In this document: positions 32,893-41,538 of the stretch, in pieces
How positions within the stretch are numbered: the stretch's first letter is position 1
Layout: each line of letters begins with the position of its first letter
Assembly (NCBI GenBank): GCA_965263345.1
Contig: CBDHHC010000006.1
Coordinates: 434,001-498,000 of the forward strand
Reading direction: 5' to 3'
From: CBDHHC01 sp965263345
Lineage (GTDB): Bacteria; Pseudomonadota; Alphaproteobacteria; Rhizobiales; CBDHHC01
DNA length: 64,000 nucleotides
Notes under the pieces: generated by a model
Database searches by the model: none
Seen by the model: only the letters and a program-made list of their open reading frames with translations
Told to the model about the DNA's origin: nothing
Made by a program: the position numbers and the translations under genes

Positions 32893-33810
32893 TTATTTGC
32901 CTGAACCGCTACCTCTTTGTTCGCCACCTTGTTCGCCAGGGAAGCTCCCACGAGTTGCTTTCATTTGTTTTTCAAGATCTTTATCTAGAACTTCAATTTT
33001 TGCTGCTTTACGCAATTCTTGAACAGTTTTTTGAGCCTGTTGCTGAAGTAGACCTCTTAAAATACGGTCTTTTACAGCATTGAATTCAGGAATTTGCGGT
33101 AGAGGTTGTTTTCTTTTGTCTACCAATTTGATTACGTGCCAGCCAAACTTTGATTTTACTGGAGCTGAAACTTCATCTTTTTTAAGTGCAAAAGCAGCTT
33201 TTTCGAAAGCTGGAACCATGCGACCTTTAGTGAAAAATCCTAAGTCACCGCCGTTAACCTTGCTTGGGCCAGTTGATTTTTCTTTTGCAATCTTAGCAAA
33301 ATCACCACCTTTTTTGATCTCAGAAACGATATCTTTGGCTTCTTTTTCTGTTTTTACTAGAATATGGCTTGCTCGGATCTCTTCTTTTGGCTCTATTTTT
33401 TTAACTTCTGCAACCTGTTTGTCATATTCTTTTTTGGCTGTTTCTTCAGTCACTTTTTGACGAATATTCTTGTCAAAGTATACGTCTCTTAGTGCTCTTT
33501 TTGTGTAGTATGCTACACGTTTTGAGAAATCAGGCTGCGCATCTATTTTCTGTTTTTTTGCGGCTTCTGATAATAATTGATTTTCAATAAGAAACTCAAG
33601 AAGTACATAGCGTCTTTGTGCTTCTGGGATACTTGTCAGTTCTGGACCAATTTCTAATTGTGCAAAGGCTAGATCTTTTTCTGTAATCTCAACGCCGTCA
33701 ATTTTAGCAAGAACTTTATCTTGTGCTTGAGATGTTGCCGGCATCAAAAATAGGAACGCCGCCAAAAGAGCTGTACAGCTGTTTAAATGTGTTTTCACTA
33801 AAAACCTCAT
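32893..33810 (-). CDS. Periplasmic parvulin-type peptidyl-prolyl isomerase (SurA/PpiD-like)
   Basis: A 305-residue exported foldase. From the ATG at 33810 there is a signal peptide (MRFLVKTHLNSCTALLAAFL, ending ATSQAQ), which is more convincing than the GTG start 10 codons earlier. A SurA-type N-terminal helical region is followed by the rotamase domain (about 145-245: RASHILVKTEKEAKDI, GGDLGFFTKGRMVPAFEKA, FGWHVIKLVDKR). The tail is Gly/Gln rich. It probably helps fold periplasmic or outer-membrane proteins. It is divergent from secA and has its own terminator. Confidence 0.92.
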   Translation of the reverse strand: MRFLVKTHLNSCTALLAAFLFLMPATSQAQDKVLAKIDGVEITEKDLAFAQLEIGPELTSIPEAQRRYVLLEFLIENQLLSEAAKKQKIDAQPDFSKRVAYYTKRALRDVYFDKNIRQKVTEETAKKEYDKQVAEVKKIEPKEEIRASHILVKTEKEAKDIVSEIKKGGDFAKIAKEKSTGPSKVNGGDLGFFTKGRMVPAFEKAAFALKKDEVSAPVKSKFGWHVIKLVDKRKQPLPQIPEFNAVKDRILRGLLQQQAQKTVQELRKAAKIEVLDKDLEKQMKATRGSFPGEQGGEQRGSGSGK

Positions 33811-34013
33811 GATCTTATGTTTATATATTGCGGATATCACAAATGCTTAGTGAAAACCGCTTGCAATTTACCCATAAAGCTACATAACGCTTTGGTATGA
33901 TTATTCCAAGTCTCTTTCTGTAAACATGAAGGAAATTTAAGAATTAAAGTAAAGGTGAGACATTTTTTATTCGTGTTTCATCACTTTTGTTCAAAGTCTT
34001 GTGAGAGTTATCA

Positions 34014-34042
34014 TTGACAAGTGAAATTCCCCAAATTATCTG
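34014..34042 (+). promoter_or_regulatory. Candidate sigma-70 promoter for secA
   Basis: TTGACA (34014-34019), a 17-base spacer and TATCTG (34037-34042). Transcription from here would give secA a leader of about 290 bases. Confidence 0.5.
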
Positions 34043-34224
34043 TTTTTTTAGGTATTTACTGGTTTAACGGGTTTTTATTCTGAGGCTTATATTTCAGAAT
34101 ATACTGTATTTTCCATAAAAATAAAAAAATTATCTCATAACATTCGTATTTATTTACCTTAAATTCACCTGAGATAACTTTAAAAGTTTTGTTTCATTGG
34201 ATATATATCTATACAAATCAGTTA

Positions 34225-34305
34225 ATGAAAGAATTCAACCTTACTGGTTTCGGATATGAAAAAGGTTTGTCTAAATTTATTTTCCGAAAGTTGTTAAGAA
34301 GATGA
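34225..34305 (+). CDS. Possible 26-residue leader peptide upstream of secA
   Basis: An ATG-to-TGA frame encoding MKEFNLTGFGYEKGLSK then FIFRKLLRR, ending 2 bases before the ACGCC/GGCGT hairpin and 33 bases before secA. Basic, aromatic C-termini occur in some ribosome-arrest peptides, and secA is regulated by such a peptide (SecM) in gammaproteobacteria, but there is no signal sequence, no clear ribosome binding site and no known arrest motif. It may be chance. Confidence 0.2.
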   Translation: MKEFNLTGFGYEKGLSKFIFRKLLRR

Positions 34306-34338
34306 GACGCCAGAGGGCGTTATGAGGCTTTTAAGATT

Positions 34339-37113
34339 ATGTTTTCGCTAGAATCAATTGCAAGCAAGATTTTTGGATCATCAAATGACCGTAAACTCAA
34401 AGTTTTTGAGCAGAGAGTTGAGGAAATTAATGCGCTAGAAGCTGAGTATGAGAAGCTTTCGGATGCGAATTTGCTCGCAAAAACCGAGATTTATCGCAAA
34501 GACATAAAGGATGGCGTTAAATTAGATGATTTGCTTATCCCTGCGTTTGCAACGGTTCGAGAGGCTGCAAAACGGACTTTAGGTCAGCGCCATTACGATG
34601 TTCAGTTGATTGGCGGTATGGTTCTTAATGACGGTAAGATCGCTGAGATGAAAACGGGTGAGGGTAAAACACTTGTTGGTACGCTGCCCGTTTATCTTAA
34701 TGCTCTAACTGGCAAAGGTGTTCATGTTGTTACCGTTAACGACTATCTGGCACGTCGTGACTCAGAATGGATGGGTCAAGTTTATGAATTCTTAGGACTT
34801 ACTGTAGGTTGTATTTTGCCTGATATGAGTTCTGAAGAGCGCCGCGCGCAATATGCCTGTGATATTACGTTTGGTACTAATAACGAGTTCGGTTTTGATT
34901 ATCTTAGAGATAATATGGAGCATTCACGTGAGGATATGGTTCAGCGTGATCATTATTTTGCAATTGTTGACGAGGTTGACTCTATTTTGATTGATGAGGC
35001 GAGGACGCCTCTTATTATTTCTGGTCCTGTCGAGGATCGTAGTGAGCTTTATATGACAATTGACAAGTTCATTCCAAAACTTGTTGATGAAGATTTTGAA
35101 CTTGATGAAAAAGACAAGAATTGTACTTTAACAGAAGTTGGTAATGAGCATATTGAAAAGCTGCTGGAAGAGGCCGACCTCTTAAAGGGTAACTCTTTGT
35201 ATGATGCAGAGAATGCTACAATCGTACATCATGTTAATAATGCTTTGAGGGCGCATAAGCTTTTCAAGAAAGACAAAGATTATATCGTTAAAAGAAATCA
35301 AGTTATTATTATTGATGAGTTTACAGGCCGTATGATGGAAGGGCGTCGTTATTCAGACGGTCTTCACCAGGCTTTGGAAGCAAAAGAAAAAGTTAAAATA
35401 CAACAAGAGAATCAGACACTTGCTTCTGTTACATTCCAGAATTATTTCCGTCTTTACGACAAACTTGGCGGCATGACAGGTACAGCTTTGACGGAAGCTG
35501 ATGAATTTATGGATATTTACGGCCTAGATGTTCTTGCAATACCAACGAATTTGCCGGTCGCCCGTGTAGATCATGATGATGAAGTTTACAGAACAGCTCA
35601 AGAAAAACATGATGCAATCATTGAGTTGATCACAGAGTGTCAAAAACGCAGTCAACCCGTCCTTGTCGGTACAACATCAATTGATAAGTCTGAACTTCTC
35701 TCTGAAATTTTAAATCAGAAAAAGATTAAGCATCAGGTTCTAAATGCTCGATATCATGAGCAGGAGGCGCATATTATAGCGCAAGCAGGTGTTCCAGGCG
35801 CAATTACTATTGCGACAAATATGGCTGGACGTGGTACGGATATTCAATTGGGTGGCAATTTGGATATGATGCTTGATGATTGGCAAGCAGAGCTTAAGAA
35901 GAAGGGAAAAACCCCTACCGAGGAACAAATTGCTAATAAAACCAAAGAAATAGAACAAAAAGTCAAAGAACAAAAACACAAGGCTATAGATGCTGGGGGG
36001 CTTTATGTTGTTGCCTCTGAACGTCATGAAAGCCGTCGTATTGATAATCAGTTAAGAGGCCGTTCTGGCCGTCAGGGTGACCCAGGAGCTACCAAATTCT
36101 TCTTGTCACTTGAAGATGATTTGATGCGGATTTTTGGATCGCAGAGAATGGATAAAATGCTTCAAACTTTGGGACTTGAAGAGGGGGAAGCTATTGCTCA
36201 CCCTTGGATTAATAAAGCCCTTGAGAAAGCTCAACAGAAAGTTGAGACGCATAACTTTGATATTCGTAAAAACGTTCTCAAATATGATGATGTTATGAAT
36301 GACCAAAGAAAAACAATCTTTGAGCAACGTCGAGAATTGATGGATCTCGATGATGTGAAAGAGACTGTTAGTGATATGCGTCATGAGGTTGTAGAAGATC
36401 TGGTTGCTCATCACATTCCGGAAAAAGCATATGCAGAACAATGGGATACTTCAGGTTTGGCGATTGAAGTTAAAGATATTTTCAGTTTAGACCTTCCAAT
36501 TGATGAATGGGCCGATGAAGAAGGAATTGCTAACGAGGAAATGCTTGAGCGTGTTTTAAAAGAAGTGAATATTAAAGCCGCTAAAAGAGAAGTTGAATAT
36601 ACTGCTGAATGGATGCGGGCTGCAGAGAAGCAAGTCTTACTTGGTACTTTAGATAATTTATGGCGCGAGCATTTGGTCACTCTAGAGCATTTGAGACAGG
36701 TTGTTGGCTGGCGAGGCTTAGCTCAACGGGATCCTCTAAATGAGTATAAGTCAGAGAGTTTTGCCCTTTTTGAAGGGTTGTTAAATAATCTGCGAATTCA
36801 GGTTACTAAAATTCTGATGCATGTTGAGCCTTATACTCAGGAAGAAATGATTAGAATGCAAGAACTCTCTGAGCTTGAAGCCTATCATGAAGATATAGAT
36901 GGTTATGAGGGGCTTGAAGGGGAAGATATTCCGGTTAGTACTAGTGCTACAATGAATGGCTCCGAGGAACGTCAAGAACCTGTTCGTAACCGCGTCAAAG
37001 GCGTGGCATTAGATCCTGAAGATCCTTCGACATGGGGTAAAGTTGGCAGAAATGCTTTATGTCCATGCGGATCTGGTAAAAAGTATAAACATTGCCATGG
37101 ACGGATTAACTAA
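34339..37113 (+). CDS. secA: Preprotein translocase ATPase SecA
   Basis: Motor of the general secretion pathway that drives preproteins through SecYEG at the inner membrane. The 924 residues contain Walker A MKTGEGKTLVGTLPVYL, Walker B/DEAD-type VDEVDSILIDEARTPLI, the NMAGRGTDIQLGG and RGRSGRQGDPG helicase motifs, and the C-terminal zinc motif CPCGSGKKYKHCHG that binds SecB. GAGG lies 11 bases before the ATG. The gene stands alone with a long leader. Confidence 0.98.
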   Translation: MFSLESIASKIFGSSNDRKLKVFEQRVEEINALEAEYEKLSDANLLAKTEIYRKDIKDGVKLDDLLIPAFATVREAAKRTLGQRHYDVQLIGGMVLNDGKIAEMKTGEGKTLVGTLPVYLNALTGKGVHVVTVNDYLARRDSEWMGQVYEFLGLTVGCILPDMSSEERRAQYACDITFGTNNEFGFDYLRDNMEHSREDMVQRDHYFAIVDEVDSILIDEARTPLIISGPVEDRSELYMTIDKFIPKLVDEDFELDEKDKNCTLTEVGNEHIEKLLEEADLLKGNSLYDAENATIVHHVNNALRAHKLFKKDKDYIVKRNQVIIIDEFTGRMMEGRRYSDGLHQALEAKEKVKIQQENQTLASVTFQNYFRLYDKLGGMTGTALTEADEFMDIYGLDVLAIPTNLPVARVDHDDEVYRTAQEKHDAIIELITECQKRSQPVLVGTTSIDKSELLSEILNQKKIKHQVLNARYHEQEAHIIAQAGVPGAITIATNMAGRGTDIQLGGNLDMMLDDWQAELKKKGKTPTEEQIANKTKEIEQKVKEQKHKAIDAGGLYVVASERHESRRIDNQLRGRSGRQGDPGATKFFLSLEDDLMRIFGSQRMDKMLQTLGLEEGEAIAHPWINKALEKAQQKVETHNFDIRKNVLKYDDVMNDQRKTIFEQRRELMDLDDVKETVSDMRHEVVEDLVAHHIPEKAYAEQWDTSGLAIEVKDIFSLDLPIDEWADEEGIANEEMLERVLKEVNIKAAKREVEYTAEWMRAAEKQVLLGTLDNLWREHLVTLEHLRQVVGWRGLAQRDPLNEYKSESFALFEGLLNNLRIQVTKILMHVEPYTQEEMIRMQELSELEAYHEDIDGYEGLEGEDIPVSTSATMNGSEERQEPVRNRVKGVALDPEDPSTWGKVGRNALCPCGSGKKYKHCHGRIN

Positions 37114-37193
37114 ATCAGTATTGTTGTCTGTTCTTGCTGAATATTAAAATATTTTACTTAAAACTTCTTTGCTTGAATGGAATTAGTCGTTAT

Positions 37194-37252
37194 AGGTACT
37201 GTTTTCTTTTGCTCCTTTATTGGGGGCTTGACGATTAGATAAAGCAGTACCT
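37194..37252 (+). promoter_or_regulatory. Structured leader element before the SLC13-type transporter gene
   Basis: Bases 37194-37205 pair with 37241-37252 over 12 bp (one G-U; outer part AGGTACTG/CAGTACCT is perfect). A smaller inner stem GCTCC/GGGGC (about 37211-37227) sits in the 35-base loop. The element ends 17 bases before the ATG at 37270, where it could control translation, or it may be part of the secA 3' end. No known riboswitch class was recognised. Confidence 0.35.
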
Positions 37253-37269
37253 CTTCTAGATTGGATTTC

Positions 37270-39051
37270 ATGACAACAGATCAAATAATTCTTTTTTCCC
37301 TTCTCATCATTATATTTGGCTTACTGATCTGGGGACGTTGGCGATATGACCTTGTTGCATTTTCTGCATTGGTTGCTGCGTTGATATTAGGGGTGGTACC
37401 AACTGATAAAGCTTTTGAGGGATTTGGGCATCCAGCGACGATTATTATAGCCCTGGTTCTGGTTGTGAGTAAGGGGTTATCAAATTCTGGGGCTATTGAG
37501 CTTTTTGCAAAATTTGTGATTGATAGTACTCGTTCTCTTCCCAGACATATTGGTGTTATCTCTACAATTGGCGCTGGTTTATCAGCGATTATGAATAATG
37601 TTGGGGCTTTAGCCCTGCTGATGCCAGTTGATCTGCAGGCTGCAGAGAAAGCGAAACGCAGTCCGGCTTTAACCTTAATGCCCCTGTCATTTGCCACTAT
37701 TCTAGGTGGGTTGGTTACACTTATCGGTACACCTCCTAATATTATTATTGCTTCATTTCGTGAAAAGACACTTGGTGAGCCTTTTCAGATGTTTGATTTT
37801 GCGCCGGTTGGATTAGCTTGTGCTTTTGTTGGAGTTATTTTTATTTCTCTGATTGGATGGCGCTTAATCCCAGTAGAACGTGGAAAACATGATACGGCTA
37901 AAGAGTTATTTGAGTTGGATGATTATATTGCCGAAGTGCTTGTTCCAGAGAATTCTAAAATAATCGGTGAGACTATTCATGATTTAGACCTGGAGTGTGA
38001 AGAATTTGAGGTTGCCATTATTGGGCTTGTTAGAAATGGAAAACGTTTGAAAGGTTTCCATAGACGTGAGGAAATAAAACGGGGTGATTTTCTCGTTTTG
38101 GAAGCCGCCCCTAAGGCTATTGATAAGTTTGTTGGTGCTTATAAGCTCCAATATATAGGTGCTGAGAAGCATGGTGGGCTTGTTGCCGGGGGAGATGTCG
38201 CTTTGATGGAAGTTGTTATTCCATCAGGGGCACGAATTGAAGGGCGATCAGCGCTTTCTATGCAGCTTTTGTATCGTCATAGTATAACCTTGTTAGGGGT
38301 TTCCAGGCAGGGCACGAGGTTCCATGAACGTGTTCGAAAATTAAATATAGAAGCGGGTGATATTCTTTTGCTTATGGGACCAAAAGAGAGACTGACCGAG
38401 ATTTCCGATTGGCTTGGTGGGTTGCCACTTGCTGAACGTGGCTTGCAGGTTATTAATCGTCGTATGGCTGGACTTGCTGTTGCTATTTTTGCTGGGGCCA
38501 TTGCACTTGCCAGTTTTGGATTGCTTTATTTACCTGCTGCGTTGGCACTGGCATGTTGTTTGATGGTTTTATTAAATATTGTCCCTTTGCGCCAAGTGTA
38601 TGAGTCTATTGAGTGGCCTGTGATTGTATTGCTTGGATCTATGATACCTATAGGTGTTGCTCTAGAAAATTCCGGTGGGACGCAGTTATTAGCTAACGGT
38701 ATTGTTTCTTTAACAGATGGAACATCACCTGTGTTAATATTGGCTCTATTGATGATTGTTACCATGACCCTCTCGGATGTTTTAAATAATACAGCTACGG
38801 CTGTTATTGCGGCACCAATTGCAATGGATATAGCCAAGCGATTAGATGTTAGTCCAGATCCATTTTTAATGGCTGTTGCTGTTGCCGCATCATGTGCATT
38901 CCTAACACCAATCGGGCACAAAAATAATACACTGATCATGGGACCTGGAGGATATAAGTTTGGTGATTATTGGAGAATGGGGCTGCCCTTGGAGATCATA
39001 GTGGTTGTTATTTCTTTACCAATGATTCTTTATGTTTGGCCTTTAAACTGA
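37270..39051 (+). CDS. SLC13/DASS-type permease with two TrkA-C (RCK_C) domains
   Basis: A 593-residue inner-membrane transporter. Membrane helices at about 4-200 and 395-593 flank a cytoplasmic part with two TrkA-C regulatory domains (EVLVPENSKIIGETIHDLDL and EVVIPSGARIEGRSALSMQL). The first half has MNNVGALALLMP and TLIGTPPNIIIASF, the second NNTATAVIAAPIAM, the repeated SNT-type motifs of sodium/dicarboxylate/sulfate carriers. The ion or acid carried cannot be told from sequence; sulfate and dicarboxylates are the usual options. I chose the ATG at 37270 over the TTG at 37261. Confidence 0.9.
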   Translation: MTTDQIILFSLLIIIFGLLIWGRWRYDLVAFSALVAALILGVVPTDKAFEGFGHPATIIIALVLVVSKGLSNSGAIELFAKFVIDSTRSLPRHIGVISTIGAGLSAIMNNVGALALLMPVDLQAAEKAKRSPALTLMPLSFATILGGLVTLIGTPPNIIIASFREKTLGEPFQMFDFAPVGLACAFVGVIFISLIGWRLIPVERGKHDTAKELFELDDYIAEVLVPENSKIIGETIHDLDLECEEFEVAIIGLVRNGKRLKGFHRREEIKRGDFLVLEAAPKAIDKFVGAYKLQYIGAEKHGGLVAGGDVALMEVVIPSGARIEGRSALSMQLLYRHSITLLGVSRQGTRFHERVRKLNIEAGDILLLMGPKERLTEISDWLGGLPLAERGLQVINRRMAGLAVAIFAGAIALASFGLLYLPAALALACCLMVLLNIVPLRQVYESIEWPVIVLLGSMIPIGVALENSGGTQLLANGIVSLTDGTSPVLILALLMIVTMTLSDVLNNTATAVIAAPIAMDIAKRLDVSPDPFLMAVAVAASCAFLTPIGHKNNTLIMGPGGYKFGDYWRMGLPLEIIVVVISLPMILYVWPLN

Positions 39052-39148
39052 TCAGTCTAAGATGGTTCTATTTCCACAAGCTCATCTGTTGTCATAATGA
39101 TGCTTAAAACTCTAAATAAGGGTATTATTTGTTAATTCGGATTGGCAA

Positions 39149-39175
39149 GTCGAAACAATCAGCGTATTGTTTGAC
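39149..39175. other. Inverted repeat upstream of the 153-residue membrane protein gene
   Basis: GTC-g-AAACAAT (39149-39159) pairs with ATTGTTT-GAC (39166-39175), with one bulged base and a 6-base loop; ATTGG (39141-39145) and CCAAT (39175-39179) may extend it. No T-run follows. It lies 42 bases before the gene at 39218 and may be an operator or leader hairpin. Confidence 0.45.
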
Positions 39176-39217
39176 CAATTTAAAAATATAACGAATTTCT
39201 AGTTAAGGGGGCGTGTT

Positions 39218-39679
39218 ATGAAGGTAACTCCTATCATGACAAGCATATTAGTGAATGCATTCGCACTGGTTGGGTTTATTTCCGTTGTTTTCATATTATG
39301 TATGAAAATTGTCCTTGGGGAACAGCCTAAGCTTTCTTGCATTAATGATCGTAATTTTGATTTTGTGTCGTCTCATCATGTTAATGGTGAACAGTATGAG
39401 TTGATCAAATATACTTCTGGTGTATCTGAAAAAGTTAATTTTTTAGGGCTTTATAATCGTAAGAATCGCATTGCTGGGTGTATCCCTCAGGGCAAGGAAA
39501 TCTCGATTGTTGCTATTCACGATTATTATCAAGATAAAGAAGAGAATAAAAAGCAGTTTCCGCAGAAAATTTTGATCTCAAATAATCAAATTCAAGTTTC
39601 ATATTCTGAGAGTCCACAAGGGTATATCAGTAATTTACCTGTTATTTGGGATATGAAAGCCAAGTTGGCTGCACGTTAG
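39218..39679 (+). CDS. Single-pass membrane protein of unknown function (153 aa)
   Basis: Not recognised. One hydrophobic helix (about 8-32, ILVNAFALVGFISVVFILCM) anchors a soluble domain that is probably periplasmic, with two cysteines (LSCINDR and AGCIPQG) that could pair. The ribosome binding site AAGGGGG, 7 bases before the ATG, is very strong. It is bounded by an upstream inverted repeat and a downstream terminator, so it is a single-gene unit. Confidence 0.75.
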   Translation: MKVTPIMTSILVNAFALVGFISVVFILCMKIVLGEQPKLSCINDRNFDFVSSHHVNGEQYELIKYTSGVSEKVNFLGLYNRKNRIAGCIPQGKEISIVAIHDYYQDKEENKKQFPQKILISNNQIQVSYSESPQGYISNLPVIWDMKAKLAAR

Positions 39680-39691
39680 ATTTTAATAGAT

Positions 39692-39720
39692 AGGTTGGCT
39701 TTGTGTTGGCCAGCCTTTTT
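39692..39720 (+). terminator. Intrinsic terminator after the 153-residue protein gene
   Basis: A 9-bp stem with two G-U pairs (AGGTTGGCT at 39692-39700 with GGCCAGCCT at 39708-39716), a 7-base loop, and a T-run. It also lies at the 3' end of the convergent hydrolase gene. Confidence 0.75.
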
Positions 39721-39722
39721 CG

Positions 39723-40532
39723 TCATTTCCTTAATATCAACCCAACATCAATTATTGCTTCGTTTTTGGCTTTTGTGTTGGTTCCAACATGGACAACTCC
39801 ATCTCCTCGTTTTGAGTAGGAGACCCAGAGTTTGGTCCTGACTGGGAAATTAGGAATGTCAAAACCATGATGTGCTCTTTGATATATTTTTATTTTTCCT
39901 CCCCATTTTTTAACCAGTTTCTGGCAAGGTTCCGGGGGGGTCCAATCGTCCTTTTTCCCAACCAATATTGTTAATGGCAGTCGTGCTCTGGTTTTGTTTT
40001 TTTTATAGACATCAGCACATCCAGGATAAAATGCAATTGCATGCTTAAAGCCCTTACCATGTTTGGAATAGACGAGCCTTAAAACTGCGCTTCCTCCATA
40101 GGACCAGCCAAGAACTGATATATTTTTTTTCTGGATAAATCTTTGTTTTAACAACCAATTTCTGGCATTTTTTGCGTCTGCAATTCGATGGGTTTGGCGG
40201 ATTGATCGATTGTACATTTTACATTGAGAACCTGTACCACGAGAGCTGTAACTGTCAGGGAAGAGAACGACATATCCCCATTTAACAAATAGTTTAGCCC
40301 ATTTTTCATGGCGTGAGGTGAGTGTTCTGTTTTTCCTTAATAATCCACTGCATCCGTGTAATGCTATTATGGCTGGATATCGTCCTTTACGTTTTGGACG
40401 CAGCATATAGGCAGTAATTTTTTCTCCAGATTTAGAGCCTATATGGACTTTTTTGAGTTTGGATGACAAAGCAGGGGAATGAGAGAGTCCTAGATAGACT
40501 ATCAGGATTAATATATATATTGTTTTTATCAT
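39723..40532 (-). CDS. Exported dienelactone-hydrolase-family protein
   Basis: A 269-residue alpha/beta hydrolase. The ATG at 40532 (AGAG 6-7 bases upstream) gives a signal peptide (MIKTIYILILIVYLGLSHSP). The oxyanion region ALHGCSG, nucleophile Ser in VLGWSYGGSAV, acid KKDDWTPP and His in RAHHGFDIP form a full catalytic triad. The mature protein is very basic. It is the last gene of a minus-strand group of three with two L,D-transpeptidase-family genes, 72 bases after the nearer one. Substrate unknown. Confidence 0.85.
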   Translation of the reverse strand: MIKTIYILILIVYLGLSHSPALSSKLKKVHIGSKSGEKITAYMLRPKRKGRYPAIIALHGCSGLLRKNRTLTSRHEKWAKLFVKWGYVVLFPDSYSSRGTGSQCKMYNRSIRQTHRIADAKNARNWLLKQRFIQKKNISVLGWSYGGSAVLRLVYSKHGKGFKHAIAFYPGCADVYKKNKTRARLPLTILVGKKDDWTPPEPCQKLVKKWGGKIKIYQRAHHGFDIPNFPVRTKLWVSYSKRGDGVVHVGTNTKAKNEAIIDVGLILRK

Positions 40533-40604
40533 TTTATTCTCTTGCAAAAGTGTTAAATGAAACACGTTGTCATTAAACTCACTCTTACGCCTACCAATTT
40601 TCTA

Positions 40605-41447
40605 TTAAGATTTTTGATATCCAATTCTTTTACAGTTTTTTCTTAATTTTGAATTACCAATGCTACCAGATTTTCCTGGGTGAGATAGGTAACGTTTGTT
40701 ACAAACATCTATTTCTGGTGGAATATGTGTTTTTTCGAAAAGATCGTGTCCAACTTTCAGATCTTCCCAAAAAGGACGCCATTTATTTTGATTATGGAGA
40801 ATTAGATTCATTTCTGTCATACGAAATGGAAAAGCATGAACATGGAAACGTTTTTGTCCTTTATTTAAAGAAGCAGTTACAAATTTCCATAATTCTCCAA
40901 TGACCGGATTGGTCATGGCATAACATCCTATTGAGACGCAGGCTCCATGGACCATGAGAAAATCTCCGGTTCTTTTATGGGATTTATCAAAAAGGTTCGG
41001 ATATCCCAAGTTGAATGATCTATAAAAGCGACTTCTTGGGTTTAGTTGCCCCCTGCTTACAGTATAAAACCCTTCGGGAGCTTGTTTATCCCCTTGCTTT
41101 TGTTTCGGTCCCAGTAATCCTGACCAGCGGCAGATGGGGTAGGTATCAAATAAGATAAACTTCTCTCCTTTTTTGATCCAAAGTTCAAGTTCGGATTCTT
41201 TTTTGAAGATGCGCATAAAAATCGGGTCACCTAATGCAACCTTCTTTTGTTTTAGGCGTTCTTCGAGTTTATCAAGTTCAGGCGTTCCTATGAGTGGGAT
41301 GTCATATAAATCATATAGTTGGCGTTTGACGGTTTCGATTAAACCTTGTCCACCACCAAACCAAGTACGAATGTTTGGTCCTAATAAAAATCCTGTAATT
41401 ATGAGAGCTGTTAAAATAATCAGCATCAATCGGAATATAATTTTCAT
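40605..41447 (-). CDS. YafK-type L,D-transpeptidase family protein, membrane-anchored copy
   Basis: A 280-residue YkuD-fold protein held by an N-terminal membrane helix (MKIIFRLMLIILTALIITGF). The catalytic motif HGACVSIGCYAM (His and Cys of HxxxxxxGC) is intact. Family members form or cut peptidoglycan-linked bonds in the periplasm; YafK of E. coli detaches Braun lipoprotein. AGGA lies 5 bases before the ATG at 41447, so the ATG two codons upstream is less likely. A paralogue lies 91 bases upstream, sharing PIF(M/I)RIFK(K/Q)ESELELW, GDKQAPEGFY and VHAFPFRMT. Confidence 0.9.
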   Translation of the reverse strand: MKIIFRLMLIILTALIITGFLLGPNIRTWFGGGQGLIETVKRQLYDLYDIPLIGTPELDKLEERLKQKKVALGDPIFMRIFKKESELELWIKKGEKFILFDTYPICRWSGLLGPKQKQGDKQAPEGFYTVSRGQLNPRSRFYRSFNLGYPNLFDKSHKRTGDFLMVHGACVSIGCYAMTNPVIGELWKFVTASLNKGQKRFHVHAFPFRMTEMNLILHNQNKWRPFWEDLKVGHDLFEKTHIPPEIDVCNKRYLSHPGKSGSIGNSKLRKNCKRIGYQKS

Positions 41448-41538
41448 AAGCATCCTAGAAATTTTGATAGGAATGTTTCATCTTAATTGGGGGTAAGACT
41501 ACAATATTCTGAGATCAAATGAAAGTTTATTGCAGCTT

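Larger units (their letters stand above)
33811..34338. other. Long divergent intergenic region and secA leader
   Basis: About 530 bases between the parvulin and secA genes. It holds a good promoter facing secA (34014-34042), a 26-codon open frame (34225-34305) and a small hairpin ACGCC/GGCGT (34307-34320) just before the secA ribosome binding site. The rest is AT-rich with nothing further recognised. Confidence 0.5.

Noticed and set aside
34225..34305. SecM or ApdP-type arrest peptide before secA
   Set aside because: The frame has no export signal and no FxxxxWIxxxxGIRAGP- or RAPP/RAPG-like motif, so it was kept only as a low-confidence frame and not named as an arrest peptide.
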